Source: Codonopsis lanceolata
Lineage: Eukaryota; Streptophyta; Magnoliopsida; Asterales; Campanulaceae
Direction: 5' to 3'
DNA length: 64,000 bases
Assembly (NCBI GenBank): GCA_013146195.2
Contig: CM028378.1
Location: 39,206,108 to 39,270,107 of the forward strand
Shown here: positions 21,057 to 33,801 of the stretch, one piece after another
Layout of the letters: each line of letters begins with the position of its first letter
How positions within the stretch are numbered: position 1 is the first letter of the stretch
Translations under genes and position numbers: made by a program
Notes under the pieces: model-generated
What the model was told of the DNA's origin: nothing
Databases searched by the model: none
What the model saw: only the letters and a program-made list of their open reading frames with translations

Positions 21057-22347
21057 TTATAGCTTTAGATTCTTCAGAAGCCTGTTGATGGGAACACAAG
21101 ATTAAAGTGTGAATTAGAAAAACCAGTGTTTGTTTTAACTGCTTTATTACTACTCCGTTTAGTTCAAATCTTGGGTGAGGGGTGGTGTTTAATTAAAAAT
21201 TACTTTTTGAGGTAAATTTCTTTTTCCTCTTCAAGTATAGATTAAGTCAAAGATTCATTAATATTGAGCAGGTATCCAATATTTTACTTTGCTCTTATAT
21301 ATTTAGGTAGAGTTGAATGTAACATGTAGTTTCCTTTTGTTTGGGCTTATGTGTCATCACCATTTCTTGGATGGTGACTTCAAATTAATCATAGTTGACC
21401 ATTAGTTAGTTTATAAATTGAACTGAAATGTTGTTAAAAGTCAACTAGATCTCACAAGGATTGTCATGAGAAGAAGCATGAGATTAAGATAGAATTACGT
21501 AGGAATGAGAGAATCTAATAAAAAATTCAACCTAGCGTGTGAGTCTTATCAAGACATGAAGCATTGGTTAGTTAATCATCTTATAATTTTATGGAATGAG
21601 GTGTTTAGAGTTCTAAAGAATAGGATCATGTGTACGTGATTTACAATTAGGATTAATTATCAAGTCGTTTCTTTTATAAACTTGAATGGAGTATCAGCTA
21701 TCCTATCAATGTATAACAAAAACACCAAGGCACATAGATATTGTTTTCTTTAACTAACAAAGCTTTCTGGAGGAGGTTTGTTGATTGCACTTGATTTCAA
21801 CTGTCCAGCTCTCAGAAAAGGACAGAAGCGCGGAATTTCAGTTAGCCCATTACATACATAGTAAGCCTTTGATGTTTTTATGTGATTCCGAAAATGGAAA
21901 TGGGACAATTTAAACTGGTAACATCCATGACACGTCTTCTACTAATAGTCTGCTGTATTTTAGAAGGGTGAATAAAAATGGTGGCAAACAGATAAAATAG
22001 CAGGTAGAATGCACTGTAATTAGTTACTGTTTTAGAAGATATGGGCAGGAAATGAGGACTAAGGAGTACCTCTGTTCGTTAGCAAATCCTCTACCATTGC
22101 TTGCACTGGACCTGTAATTGGGTAAAGGTACCTGGTCAGATTCTATCTGCATGATATCCCTCACTAGGACTTCATAGTGCCTCTTAACATCCTCCACAGA
22201 CTTCCCTGTAGCCCGGGCTATGTTATGCCAGCGGTTGGGACTGTCATTGTCATACATAGCCAGAGCCTCTTCGAATTGCTTGTTTTGTCTCGGTGTCCAG
22301 GAGGATCCAGAGGAGCTACGTGAAGATGTCATAGAGCTTGATGCCAT
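21057..22347 (-). CDS. RADIALIS-like single-MYB (SANT) protein, copy A
   Basis: Two exons: 22347-22070 and 21081-21057, separated by a 988-nt GT-AG intron in phase 2. The 100-residue product starts MASSSMTSSRSSSG. Its SANT domain (about 16-65) has W17, W40 and Y58 at the helix positions (SSWTPRQNKQFEEALAMY, RWHNIARATGKSVEDVKRHY), followed by the family block DQVPLPNY. Exon 2 encodes only the last residues, LLKNLKL, the usual RL C-terminus. RAD/RL proteins antagonise DIVARICATA-type MYBs by competing for DRIF partners in flowers, fruit and seed; the role here is inferred. Length and splicing fit the family. The start is the only Met in context. Confidence 0.92.
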
Positions 22348-22497
22348 TACTCTTTGGTATTGAAAATTTCAGGACTTTAAGGAGAGAAAAATAAAATAGA
22401 TTCACGAAAGGGAATGTTGAGAGGAAACAAGGAGCTAACCCAGTCAAGGCAGAAGACTGAAGTCAAGGGGATGTTATGACAACATATCTCCATGCTA

Positions 22498-22515
22498 GCT
22501 CCTTATAAACGGGAG
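22498..22515 (-). promoter_or_regulatory. Conserved TATA region of RADIALIS-like copy A
   Basis: CTCCTTATAAACGGGAG (plus-strand view) lies about 155 bp upstream of the ATG, with TTATAA at 22503-22508 in a partly palindromic CTCC...GGAG frame. The same block occurs upstream of copies C (about 30686) and D (about 35984), and in exon-less copy B (about 28109). It is the best candidate core promoter. Confidence 0.6.
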
Positions 22516-25383
22516 AAAGTGGCATGTGGCAAGTTGGCGAATAATTTTATCTTTGGAGAGAAGCACAAGAAGATGTGACTCTCAACATAACAAGTCCAAT
22601 TAGCATAGATATGTGGAACAGTGTCAAAGGACAAGCTCTTTAATGAATTCTTGAAAAGTCTTATTCTTGTCTTTTACAATATCATCAGCAAGTGGATTTC
22701 GTAGAGAATTTACCCAGCTGGTGGTATTAGATCTCCCAATCCATAGCCTACCCATTAGGAGGGATGCACTTGTATATAAATTCTTGTTCCACCCCTGCAC
22801 CCCCCACTCCCCCCCACACACACACACGACACACAAAAAAGAAGGAAAAAAAGAGGTACTGAGAGATATTCTGCCATATTTGATGGGACATTGTTGCATA
22901 GGTTATACAGCAACTTGGCTTAATATATGTTGCTTTGTGTACATTATAAGCAATTGTGTCTTCTAATATTAAATTTATGATGTTTTACACTTATCAAGGG
23001 TGATTGATCAAATTCTATGCTCTTGACCCATGTTATCTTCTATATTCAGCCTATGCAACTGAATTGCCCTCTTAAAAGGTTTTTATCCACCACTTGCCTT
23101 GGTGGTTCTTGATTGTTGCCCCGTCTAGTTGCCAGTGGTTTCGCTCCTTATACTTTATTGATGGTTGAGATACTGCCATTTGCGCTCATTCATTGCCCAC
23201 CCATGTCAGCAGTAAAGACTTTAGAATTGTGTCATCTTTACAAATATTTCCTTGATGTACTCCAACATTTTTTTGCCAATATTTCAGTCGGTCTATAGTT
23301 CTCAACAAAAGGTTGGTTCTGACCTTTTGTAATAAAGTTGCGAGTTACAAAATGCCACTGTTTACAAGCAATGATTGAGGGAATTAGTTCAAAAGGGGTG
23401 GCCAGTTGGGGACTTTTCCTTCCCTATTTCATTTAACCTTGCAAAGCCTGGATTTTTTACTCCCCGGTTTTATGTAAGCTCCTTTATGGTTTGCCCCTCA
23501 TTTCAATTGCCTTAAGATCGCTCTGTCCAATTTTCTTTTCCCTAGCGTTGACTAGGGTGTCACCTCAAACGCTAGTCATATTATTGTAGCAAAAGATTTA
23601 CGGTTAGACATCATAGTCAACTAATACATAAGACCAGGCCTTAATGCAGTTTAAGACTTTAAGCATTCTCATTTGCACCTGGTAAAACTTTCTTGAGGAG
23701 AGATGCAGATTTATGCTGGATAATGATGCTTTCTATCAACTAGTAAGTAGTGTCAATAATAGCTGTGCGACAAACATCTAAGCTCACCGGGATACATGAG
23801 GATTAACTTTTATCAAAATGACTACTAGCTAAGAAGAATAAAAGGTGAAACTTTGTTTTTATGGTAGCCGGTAGGTCTTACTTTATCAAAGTTTGATTCA
23901 TGTAGCCAATCCCAAGTGATTGAGACTAAGGCTCACTTAAGTTGTTTTATATTCTAAAAGAAAAAAAGAAAACAAGGATTTATCAATGTTGTTATAAATT
24001 GAAGTTGGTCTCATTTTGACAACTTGCTTGGGTCCCTGCCTTTGAGATAGTTCCCATATGCAGATGAAAGGCCCTGCTTATCATTATGCAAGGATTCTAT
24101 ACAAAAATGCACGATTCTTTGCTATTTAGAATCCTTATAATCTTAGCAAAACTCGAGGATGTTGGTTTCTTCCTCTTTTTTTTTTTTTTTTCCACATGAA
24201 AAAAACCATGTCTCTTGGTGGTGATTCTTCCCTATGATTGGCCATTCGGTTGTGTTTAGTTCTCCTCAATTTTTATATGATAGTTTCCATACACCTATGT
24301 GCCAAGGGGTTTGGCTGAAGTAAGCCTTTATCCTAGATTAAAAGACTTGGAAGAGTGACTCCTCTGACAGGAATTGGAAGATTCCACCATCAATCCATGG
24401 TCCACCATTCATCTGCAAGCCAAAATGCTTGAGAATCACAATAAGGAGGAATTTTTGAAATAGGAAAGTGGGAATAAATTATAAAGAAAGATCTGTAGAT
24501 GTTGAATGGAGATGAGAAAGTAGTACAAGTAGGATCTTCTGGTGACGAAATGTTCCAAAAAATAAAAAAGGAGATAGATACTTAAGTTCTAGGCACCAAA
24601 CAATGGGAATTCCACAATCTTGTGATCTAGTTGGTAAATTAACTTGCTTCTCGGGAAAATTACACATTATTATTATACTGGAAACATTGATTTATTGATT
24701 TGTGATCATATAGTGGTGTTTTATTCCATTAGATCAGATATGTTCCATGTTTCAGCAGCCAAATCAGGTCATAACCCAGGTTCTTTTCTTAGTAGAACAG
24801 AAGTTTTCATAAAAAGTCCGTAGTAGAGTCCACATGCTATTTGTAACTGTTATCACCCCATCAACCACATGAATTTGACTTGATCCTTTTACTTTGCTTT
24901 AGGTAAAAGAATCAACATTGAGTAGATGCTTATCTGTGTATTATGCTGACAGAATCTTAGAAGGCTAGAGTTCTCTATATAGTGAGGGATACTTCTGTTT
25001 ACATATGGTGATCAAATGTTGGCAATGAGCATTAAGTATATCACCATATGAAATTTGTTTCTTTTCTGGTATCTAATTTGCTGAACCTTGCGACTTCCCC
25101 TCCAAGTATACTAGAAAAAGAAATGTTCTTTGGTGGTGAAAATAGCTAAGATGGAAGAGCTTAGCTGGCCTTGATCAAACATGGACCCAGCTGTGAGAAA
25201 ATTACTTGGTTTAAAAAGTTATTGTGCTGTAAGGTTTGTTTCTAATTTAGATCTCAATTCCCTAAAGCCACCATTTCTTCTTTGTTTTCTCCTGTTGGTG
25301 GCATGTGCTTGTTTGCTTCCATAATTATCCCATATGTTGTATTTCATTTTTTGAATGGAAAGAACATATGCCGTGCGCATGAC

Positions 25384-25384
<1 letters not shown>
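22516..25384. other. 5' flank of copy A, noncoding, part of the duplicated unit
   Basis: No ORF of note. Scattered blocks match the flanks of copies C and D, for example GAATTCTTGAAAAGTCTTAT (22648) and CTTTTACTTTGCTTTAGG (about 24886). The match to C ends near 25380, at a microsatellite. Confidence 0.7.

Positions 25385-25468
<84 letters not shown>
25385..25468. repeat. Compound (CTAT)n(AT)n microsatellite
   Basis: About nine CTAT units followed by about 25 AT units. Confidence 0.95.
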
Positions 25469-25471
<3 letters not shown>

Positions 25472-26336
25472 ACAGATGCACTTAACTCTGTCAAATAAGA
25501 CAGCTTCCCGCCTAAATCTACTTAGAAAGTCATCTTTATCTAGTATGAGTAAATTAATTTATTGGAAACACAAATCTAATTATTACTCTCATTTAGCCCT
25601 AGATTAATTTAGTTGTAAATCCATTGGAATATGAGCTTGCCTTGGAATATGAAATGGCATACAACTTTATTGTTGATCATATTAGACACCAAAAAGTGTC
25701 ATTAAAAAAAAATCTACACCGTCTACAGATGAAAAAAAATTACTCTTATTTTTTAAGATTTTGGTTGGCCACGTGTTGTGTTCTAAAGGCCGCTTGTGCA
25801 AAAACGTTTATACACAACCGATGGATAAAAAAATTATTTTTTAAATGATTCTTTAATTCTCATAAGTTTCATATCTAAAAAAATGAATGTTTAGTATAAT
25901 ATAGATTAATATAGATTCCAAATTCATAATACTTCTTCTTCCCTTGTGCAAAAATTATTTAGGTATATTAATTTATTTAATTCTATACATCAAACTAATA
26001 ATATTTATAGAACGATTATTTGCTAATTTTGTTAACAACAATGTTTTTAAAGTGAATTTTATTAAATTTATTTATATATTATTATTAAAAATAATAAGCA
26101 TTTATTCAAGTATTACTATACTAGAAAGATAAATTTCTATTGGTTTCCATCGTTCACAAGCTCAAGTAACTTGCCAATTGTTGATTTAATGCATCGTGAT
26201 GATGGTTCAAATCATTTTGCTACAGCCGTTGTGAACAGGGAAATACTTTCAACATTACTTATCCTTAATTTATTATTTTAATTTTGTTTTACGTTTCCGT
26301 TTTGTATATTATTGTTTAATTGAAAAAAATATATGT
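25469..26336. other. Very AT-rich insert, probably the body of a Helitron
   Basis: No gene. The segment interrupts the duplicated RADIALIS-like unit and ends in the Helitron terminus at 26337-26367. A 5' TC end was not identified. Confidence 0.45.
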
Positions 26337-26367
26337 CCGTGCGTTTAACGCACGGGTATAAAACTAG
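26337..26367 (+). mobile_element. Helitron 3' terminus (plus strand)
   Basis: Hairpin CCGTGCGTTTAACGCACGG (26337-26355), eight bases, CTAG (26364-26367), then T. It shares its stem sequence with the terminus at 16849-16865. Confidence 0.75.
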
Positions 26368-26446
26368 TTTGAATAAATAGGATATGCAATATAGTGTTTA
26401 AGATTAACTTTGTGAATAGTTGAACAAGTGAGAAAACATCTTAATA

Positions 26447-26458
26447 TGGTATCACAGC
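26447..26458 (+). promoter_or_regulatory. Copia-type primer-binding site remnant
   Basis: TGGTATCACAGC differs by one base from TGGTATCAGAGC, the complement of the 3' end of initiator tRNA-Met used by Ty1/Copia elements. It lies at the left border of RADIALIS-like unit B. Confidence 0.5.
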
Positions 26459-26499
26459 ATATGAATCCCCATGCTTCCGCATTAAACTTATCTTGATTC

Positions 26500-28260
26500 A
26501 ATTGATTTATTTGAACAGGACATCCATCTCAGTCATATTCTGTCTCTGTGGTTTTACAGTTTATCTCCATTACTGCAACGACAACCTTTTTGCATCCCTT
26601 CTGTCACAAGTTGATATTGCTGCAGCCATTGCTCTGATTTGAACAAAAGGGGATGAGAAGCGTAGGATTAGTTTTAGCTGCTTTATTTTGTCAAAACTGA
26701 AGTAACGGTTTAACTTGGTATTCTTTCAGCGGAAATGTTTTCCTTTTTGTGATAGAGAAGGTCAAGACTCCTCAATATTGTGCTTTCTTGAGGTTGAAGC
26801 ACATCAAATATTGCACTTTGTTCAGGATGGTGACTTCATATTTAACATCTTAGGCTTTTAATTTAATTATGAACTGATACGGACTGTCATGAGAAAAAGC
26901 ATGATGAGATTTAGATATAGCTACTTAGGAATGTGAGATTCTAGTAAAAAACAGCCTAGCATGTGAGCCTTATTGAGATAAGAAGCATTGATTTATTGAT
27001 CGTCAGCTTATATAATGAGGCACAGTTATTGAATTGGGATGCGTATCGTGTATCGTAATCTCATTTTCATGATACGCATCGAGATACGTTTTGTGTAGCA
27101 TAGGATATGTTTTGCTTGTAGAAACACAAAAAAATTAGTTATACCATCTGAATTATGAAATATTGTAGGAAATAGGAACCATAAGTAGATGCAAGAGAAT
27201 TCACAAATTTTGACAATATCTAATGATTAGATCCGTAATGTGTGTACATTAACACACAAAAGGTGTGATTTTACAAATATTCACAAACAATTATTCAATA
27301 TAATCAAAGTCTTGAAATTTTTCACAAAATAATTTGGTTCTAGAAAGCTCCGATGATCTTTATGTGTTGACTTTGTAAGAAAAAAGTGATTTTTTATAAC
27401 TTTAATATAGCTTTATTTGGTTCAATTCTATAAGAAAACCCATACCGTAAGATACACTACCACATTGTTAGAAACGATTAACATATCGTAGAATACGTTG
27501 TCAAATGAGATACGCACCTAAGATATGTATCGGTAAATATCATTTTTGTCCTATTGTAGGATAGTTATCACATATCCTAACATGTTGATGATTATGCAAT
27601 GAGGTGTTTGGAGCTCCATAGCATACGATCATGTGTATGAATGATGAGACGTTCTTTGTATTTTTTTTTATGAAACTTGAATGGAATATGAGCAATCTTA
27701 TTATAGTTTAAAAAAGAGAAATTCACACACATAGAGTTACTATTATGTTTATCTGGCATTTCTTTTTGGAGGCATGTTGATTGCAAATGACTTCAACCAT
27801 TCAGCTCCTAGATATAGAAGGAAATGTGAAATTTCAGTTAACACAGTGTAGTATAATAATACACATAGTAAGCGTTTGAAGTTTCAATGTGATTCTAGAA
27901 ATGGAAATGAAATAATTAACAGTCAGCTTATTCATAGACCTTCTTCAACTAATAGTCTGCTATACTTCACACATGTTCTGGATGGTTTTAATGATCGTGC
28001 ATATCTGGATGGTTTCCTTATCTGTTTATTAATAAACCTAACTTGTGCATATCTGTTGTGATGAATTTGTAGAGGATCAAGGGTGAATTAAATTGTTCTA
28101 TCCTAACTCCTTATAAACTGGAGGAGAAAGTGGTGGGGTGGGGTGAGGCTGGGACAAGTAAGCTAATAATTTTATCTTTAATAGAGAGGTACAAGAAGAT
28201 GCGATTCATTTTATTCATAGAAATTGATTTTAGATTGACTAGTGTTAGTGTGCTGGTGAA
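26500..28260 (-). pseudogene. RADIALIS-like copy B: intron and promoter only
   Basis: Blocks line up with copies A, C and D. Examples are the 3' flank (TTGATATTGCTGCAGCC, about 26609), the intron (CTAATAGTCTGCTATACTTC, about 27950) and the promoter (CTCCTTATAAACTGGAG, about 28109). The expected exon 2 (about 26640) is deleted, with homologous flanks joined at TTGCTCTGATTTGAACAAAA. The whole of exon 1 (about 280 bp) is missing between about 28080 and 28105. The locus cannot code for the protein. Confidence 0.75.
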
Positions 28261-28267
28261 CTCATAT

Positions 28268-28321
<54 letters not shown>

Positions 28322-28322
28322 T
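28268..28322. repeat. Compound (CA)n(TA)n microsatellite
   Basis: About 17 CA units followed by about 10 TA units, then a short GA run. Confidence 0.95.
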
Positions 28323-29247
28323 TAGAGAGAGAGAGAGAATGCTTGAATTACAGAAAAACTTACGTTATCAATCCTGGGAAAAATGAGGTATGGGCGCATC
28401 GGCATTCGCAAATATGGACTAAAGTGTGTTGATAGTTGATACCATTGGTACTTAGATGAAATGAGGTTTGGACATGCTCATTCTGGCCAGAATCTTGAGG
28501 ATGATCATTAAGTTGGGCTATTTGGAAGTTAGTGTTTACCCTAACCTCATTGTATCTCAGATCCACAATTATCAAACAAGATGCTAAAATATCTCTCGAC
28601 TACATGATAGCCATAAATTTGTAGTTCAAATAACACAAATCTATATCACATATCAATTCAGAAAATGATCAATTTAACCAAGTCAGTTGAACAATGATCT
28701 TCAGATCTTTATGGATCAGTTTGATCACTTTTGTACATCTAATCTTTCAGAAACTCTGTTGAACAAGAGACTTGCACATTCAATTATCTTCCTAGCTAGT
28801 GAGCAGATTCATATGAAGATGAAAATCACTCTAAAAATGGTGATTTGAAAACAACATTATCTTATGTAAAGTGGGCTATTTTGATCCCCACACATGATCC
28901 AAATCAACTACACAACATTCTGTCAACACCCTCACAGCACCAACATCAACATCAAAGGGATCAACGGGCAATTACCTAAAAGTCGAGCTCTCTCAAATGC
29001 ATTTTAGTGATTCTGGTGCCAAGGACAACTGTCAGCTTGGAGAGTACTTGCAGGAAGTATGTTAGAAGTTGGTTAGTAGTGATTGGTTGGTTAGTGATTC
29101 ATGTCAAAAGGTTGTTTTGAGTTTTGTACTTTGCAACAATTGAATGTGTATAAATAGTGATTGAGATTCATTTTGCAAAGTGGATGAATAATTTAGAACA
29201 GATTAGTTTCTTTTCTCCCAAACACCATCCTAACATGTTATCAGAAC
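28323..29247 (+). repeat. Unassigned sequence ending in a Copia-type LTR and primer site
   Basis: No coding ORF. The last 200 bp look like a Copia LTR: GTTAGAAGTTGGTTAGTAG, a TATA box TATAAATAG (about 29149) and, at 29236-29247, TGTTATCAGAAC, a two-mismatch version of the initiator-Met primer site. The sequence after it is shared with unit B. I did not find a second LTR. Confidence 0.45.
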
Positions 29248-29371
29248 ATATAAATCCCCATGCTTCCACATTGAACTTCTCATGATGGGTTTGCAACCTA
29301 TATCCACTATTGAAATCACAACCTTTACACTTCTCATTTTCACAGATCTTGATATTTCTGCAGGCATTGCT

Positions 29372-30535
29372 TCATTGGAGCTTTAGATTCTTCAGAATCC
29401 TGTTAATTTGAATAAAAGGAGGATGAGAAAAGTCGTGCTAATTGCTTTATTACTTGCTTCAAATATTGATGGAGGATGGTGTTTAATTAAAATACTTTTC
29501 ACATAAAAAGTTTATGGTTTTTTTCCGACTTGAGAATGGGGAAGGTCATGATTCCTTACTATAGTGCTTTTATGAGGCAGAATTGAATGTAACAGGTTGT
29601 GCCATACAGTTTATGCTTATGTCACTTTCTAAATCATCTCCGTCTTCTAGACAGTGACGTCATATTTGACATCTTTGGCTTTTAATTTGATTACAAATTG
29701 TTCAGAGAGTGCTGCTTAAAGTCTAGCTTGATTCAATAAGGACTGCCATGACTATGAAAAACATAGGATAAGGACAAAACTTACATAAAAATGTGAGAAT
29801 CTATTATAAAGTTCATCCTAGCATGTGAGCCTATCTAGACGAAAGCCTGATTAGAATCATAACTTATATAATGATGTGTTTGGAGCTCTAAAGCCATCGG
29901 ATCATGTCTATGAGATCTAAAACAAATAGTATATAGTATCGTGCTTTCTTTAAGAAACTTGAGGAATATGAGTGGCCCTATTATATTATCAGATAAACAC
30001 ACCTAGACACACACATTGAGGTATGATTATGTTTATCCAACTTATCAGTCTGGGGCTTGTCTTTTGATTGTAATTGACTTCACTCTTCAGCAGCTTAGGC
30101 CCCAGAAGTGTGAAGTTTCAATTAGCTTAATGTACTATTGTAATGCACATAGTAAGCCCTTGTGGTTTCTATGTGATTCTAGAAATTAAAATGAAATAAT
30201 TTACAGTGAATACATTTGTAATTAAATAACTTAGAAAGATATGAGCAGGAGTGAAGACTGGGTACCTCTGTTCACTACCATATCCTCTCCCATCGCTTGC
30301 AAGTTGCAATGGACCTGTAAATGGGTGAAGGTTCTATCTGCAAGATATCCCTCACAAGGACCTCGTAATGCCTCTTAACTTCATCCACTTATTTACCTGT
30401 AGCCCTGGCTATGTTATGCCAGCAGTCAGAACTGTCCTTGCCATACATTGCCAAAGCCTCTTCAAATTGCTTGTTTTGCCTCAGAGTCCAAGAGGACGCT
30501 GAACTACATGAATATGTCATCGAGCTTGATGCCAT
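29372..30535 (-). pseudogene. RADIALIS-like copy C, disrupted
   Basis: Same two-exon layout as copy A: exon 1 30535-30266, intron 866 nt, exon 2 29399-29372 encoding ILKNLKLQ and a stop. Splice sites are preserved. The frame has a stop after a few codons (after MASSSMT), a second stop in the SANT recognition helix (RATGK-stop-VDEVKRHY, one base from Ser) and a deletion that removes part of the DQVPLPNY region. A conserved TATA block lies at 30686. A functional product is not expected. Confidence 0.88.
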
Positions 30536-33500
30536 TACTCTTTAAAATTCTGAGGTTTTGGACTTCTATGGGAGTGAGAAATGAAATAGTTCACAAGGGG
30601 AAAAGAGAGGAAAGAAAGGAGCTACCCCAGTCAAGGGAGAAAACTGAATTCAGGAGATGCTATGACAATAGATTTCCATTGTAGCTCCTTATAAACTGGA
30701 AGAGAAAGTGGTGTGGGGAGGCAAGTTGGCGAATAATTTTATCTCTTAGAGAGAGGTTCAAGAATAAGAAGATGTGATTCGGTTTTGTAGGAGCCTCGAC
30801 AAAAGCAAGTCCAGTTACAATATCATATGTGAACAGTTTCAAAGGACAAACTTCTTTATGAATTCTTGAAGAGTCTCATTTGTGTCTTTTACAATGTCAT
30901 CGTCAAGTGGATTTCTAGAGAATTTTATCCATCTGGTGGCAATATCTCCAATTCATAGCCCACCCAATACCCATTAAGATAGATGCACTGACAATATGAA
31001 TTCTTTGTTCCCATAAGAAAAAGAAGAAGAAGAGGTATTGTGAGATATTCTGCCATCGATGGTGGGACATGGTTGCATAGATTATGGAGCCACAAGCCAA
31101 GAGTTATGTCTTGTACATTGTAATGTAAATATCGCCTCTAACATTAACTTAATAATGTATTATACTTATCAAGGGTAATTGATGAAATTCCTTCCTCTCT
31201 CGATCAACGTTATCTTCTATATTTTTGGGAAGTACAACAAAAATGTCCTCTTAAACAAGTTTTATTAAGCAATTTAATTAGTGGTTCTCTATTGTTATGC
31301 AGTCTATGTTCTAGTGGTTTAGTTCCATACACTTCATTGTTGTCCAAGACCTTGCTAGTTAATCCCATCCAGTGGTCACCCACATCAGCATTGATTTTCC
31401 TTTAGGTTTATCATCTTTACAATTTTGCCAATGTTTCAGTATGTATATAATTATGAATATAAGATGTTGGTTATAACTTACTATCTAAAAGTTGAGTTAC
31501 AAACTGCCAAAGGCTACTTGGTTCCAGATGGGTGGCCAGTCAGTGGTTCTCAGTTCTCTGGCAGTATTTCATACTCCCTCCGTTCCAGGCAAAGAGTCTC
31601 TGTTTGAAAGTCAAACTTCTTAAGAAAATGATACTTTTAGTAGTCCATTAGTAATAAAATGACACTTTTATGCCTTAATATTTGAAAGTGGACTTTTTAA
31701 GTGAAACATCCCGAAATGGAATAGTGAACTCTTTACCCGGAACGGAGGGAGTATAACCTAGCGAAAACAATATCCATTTCCGTACTTATATAAGTTCGCC
31801 TTATGGTTTGCCATCTTTTGTCCAGATGTTTGACATCACTATAACAGATATTTTTTCCTTTTTTTTCTTCTAATTTTTAAAATCAACTGTGGTGTTCGAC
31901 TGTAATTCTTTTGTTCTGATAATATGGTAAGCATATGAGTTTGCTTCAGTGCTTCCTGATCTGGAAGTCTGACATGTTAACTTACTAAAGGCAAAAAGTC
32001 GATTGTGTTCAATCTGATATAAAGAACTTAACCTACAATCAAGGATTTGTGATTGATGGTGTCCAAGAATCATTTATAGCTTCGCTAGATTGAACTTCTC
32101 GCTTTCATGAGACAGCTTATGGTGTAGTTTTGATTCCTCTTGGGAAATGCTCAGTCTTGAATATTTTTCTGTTGTATTTCGACCTTCAACTGCAAGAGTA
32201 TACTTTAGTCGATCCCAGTGGCATGACAAAAGAGGATTTAGTAGCTAAACCCCAACTTGTACTTGCCTCTTGATACCAGGCCATGTTGCAGTTTTGCTTT
32301 CTGATTTGATCCTGATAAAACTATTTTGTGGAGAGATGCAGAGATTGTTAGCTAACTTAGATTTATGCTGGATGATGATGGTACTGTACTTACTTTCAAA
32401 GAGTATGTGAAGTCAAAAGTGGTCAGCAACAACATTTAGGTTCTCCAGGATATGTGAAGGGTTAACTCTTACCTTTTTCCCAAATGCTGAGATCAGTTTT
32501 GACTATCTGACTTCCATATACAGGTGAATGCTATAGTTATTCTTTGTTATTCAGAATCCTTATCATCTCAGCAAAATTTTAGGTCTATTATAGAGGTCTT
32601 TTTTCTTTGGTCCACCCATGTTACTTGACTGCGGTCCTTCTCTACGATTGGATGTATAAATTTACCTCAAATTTTCAACTATATGTTTGCTATGTGCTAA
32701 ATGGGTTAGCTGAATTAAGCTCTTCAATATTGTAAAACTAGGAACATGAAATGTTGACTTCACTTACTGGAATTGTTAAATTCCACCACTTGTCCTTGGT
32801 CCGTGACTCATCTCCAAGCCAAAAAGCTTGAGAATCACACTAGGGGGGAAATCTTTGAAATACCAAAGCGAAAGTACAATTTGAAACAAAAAGATCTACA
32901 GATGTTGAAATAGTGTATGGAGGATCTTGTGGTGATGGAATGTTTCAAATGATAAGGGGATAGATGCGTAAGGGCAAGGCTTCAAATGAAGAAAATTCCA
33001 CTATCTGGTGATCTAGTTGGTTTTAAGACTCTGCTTCTCAGTAAATTGGCATAATATTATCAGTCTACTGGTGACATAAAATCCTGATTAGTGATCATAC
33101 TGTGGTGTTATATTCTTTTAGATCAGATATGTTACATCTTTTAACAGCCAAATAAGGTCATAATCCCGGGTTCTTTCCTTTGTCCACAAGTTATTATCAG
33201 AAACTCCATAATTAGATTTGAAACTTGGTTTTTAACTGTTCATTGCTCCAGCCACCATATGAATTTAACTTATTACTTTTACTTTGCTTTAGGTGAAAGA
33301 ATCAGCATTGGGCAGGTGCTTATCGTAAGCTGACCGAATCAGAAAGGTCTAGTTCTCTTAGGGGAATACTTCTGATGATATATGGTGAGCAAATGTTAGA
33401 AATAAATATGAATTATACCATATCAAAATTGTCACCTTCTGGTCTCTCATTGCTGAACAAAATGACTTCCATTTCTAGTATGCTATAAAAAGAAATTTTC

Positions 33501-33801
33501 TTTTGTGGGGTGAATAAAAAAAATGGAAAAAAGTTAGCTGCCTTGATTAATCATGGACCCCACCATGTGGAAATTACTTGGACTAAAAGAAGTTGAGTTG
33601 TAAGATTTGTTCTCACTTAGGATATCTATTACCTGAAGCCATCATTTCTGCCTTGATCGCAAGTTCTTGTTTGCTTATATAATTATCCCATAGGTTATAA
33701 TTGTATATTGGATGGAAAGAGCATGTGCCTTGCATGTGGTGTTTGTTGAAATTGGATACAAATTTGGATATCCATTAACCATTTGACCAAAAGTGTCATA
33801 A
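30536..33801. other. 5' flank of copy C, noncoding
   Basis: Diverged copy of the 22516-25384 flank, ending with a block matched at 25260-25380 and at about 33630-33750. The only other feature is a MITE at 31574-31751. No gene seen. Confidence 0.7.
31574..31751. mobile_element. Stowaway-type MITE, second family
   Basis: 178 bp, ends CTCCCTCCGTTCC and GGAACGGAGGGAG, flanked by TA on both sides. The inside has GTTTGAAAGTCAA near the left end and GTGAAACATC near the right. The same 178-bp family occurs at 44504-44681. Confidence 0.9.

Noticed and set aside
22667..22966. 99-codon ORF upstream of RADIALIS-like copy A
   Set aside because: Its equivalents at the C and D units are shorter or frameshifted and do not keep the same protein, so it is noncoding flank.
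25282..25485. 67-codon ORF ending in Tyr/Ile repeats
   Set aside because: Runs into the (CTAT)n(AT)n microsatellite; the upstream part lies in duplicated noncoding flank.
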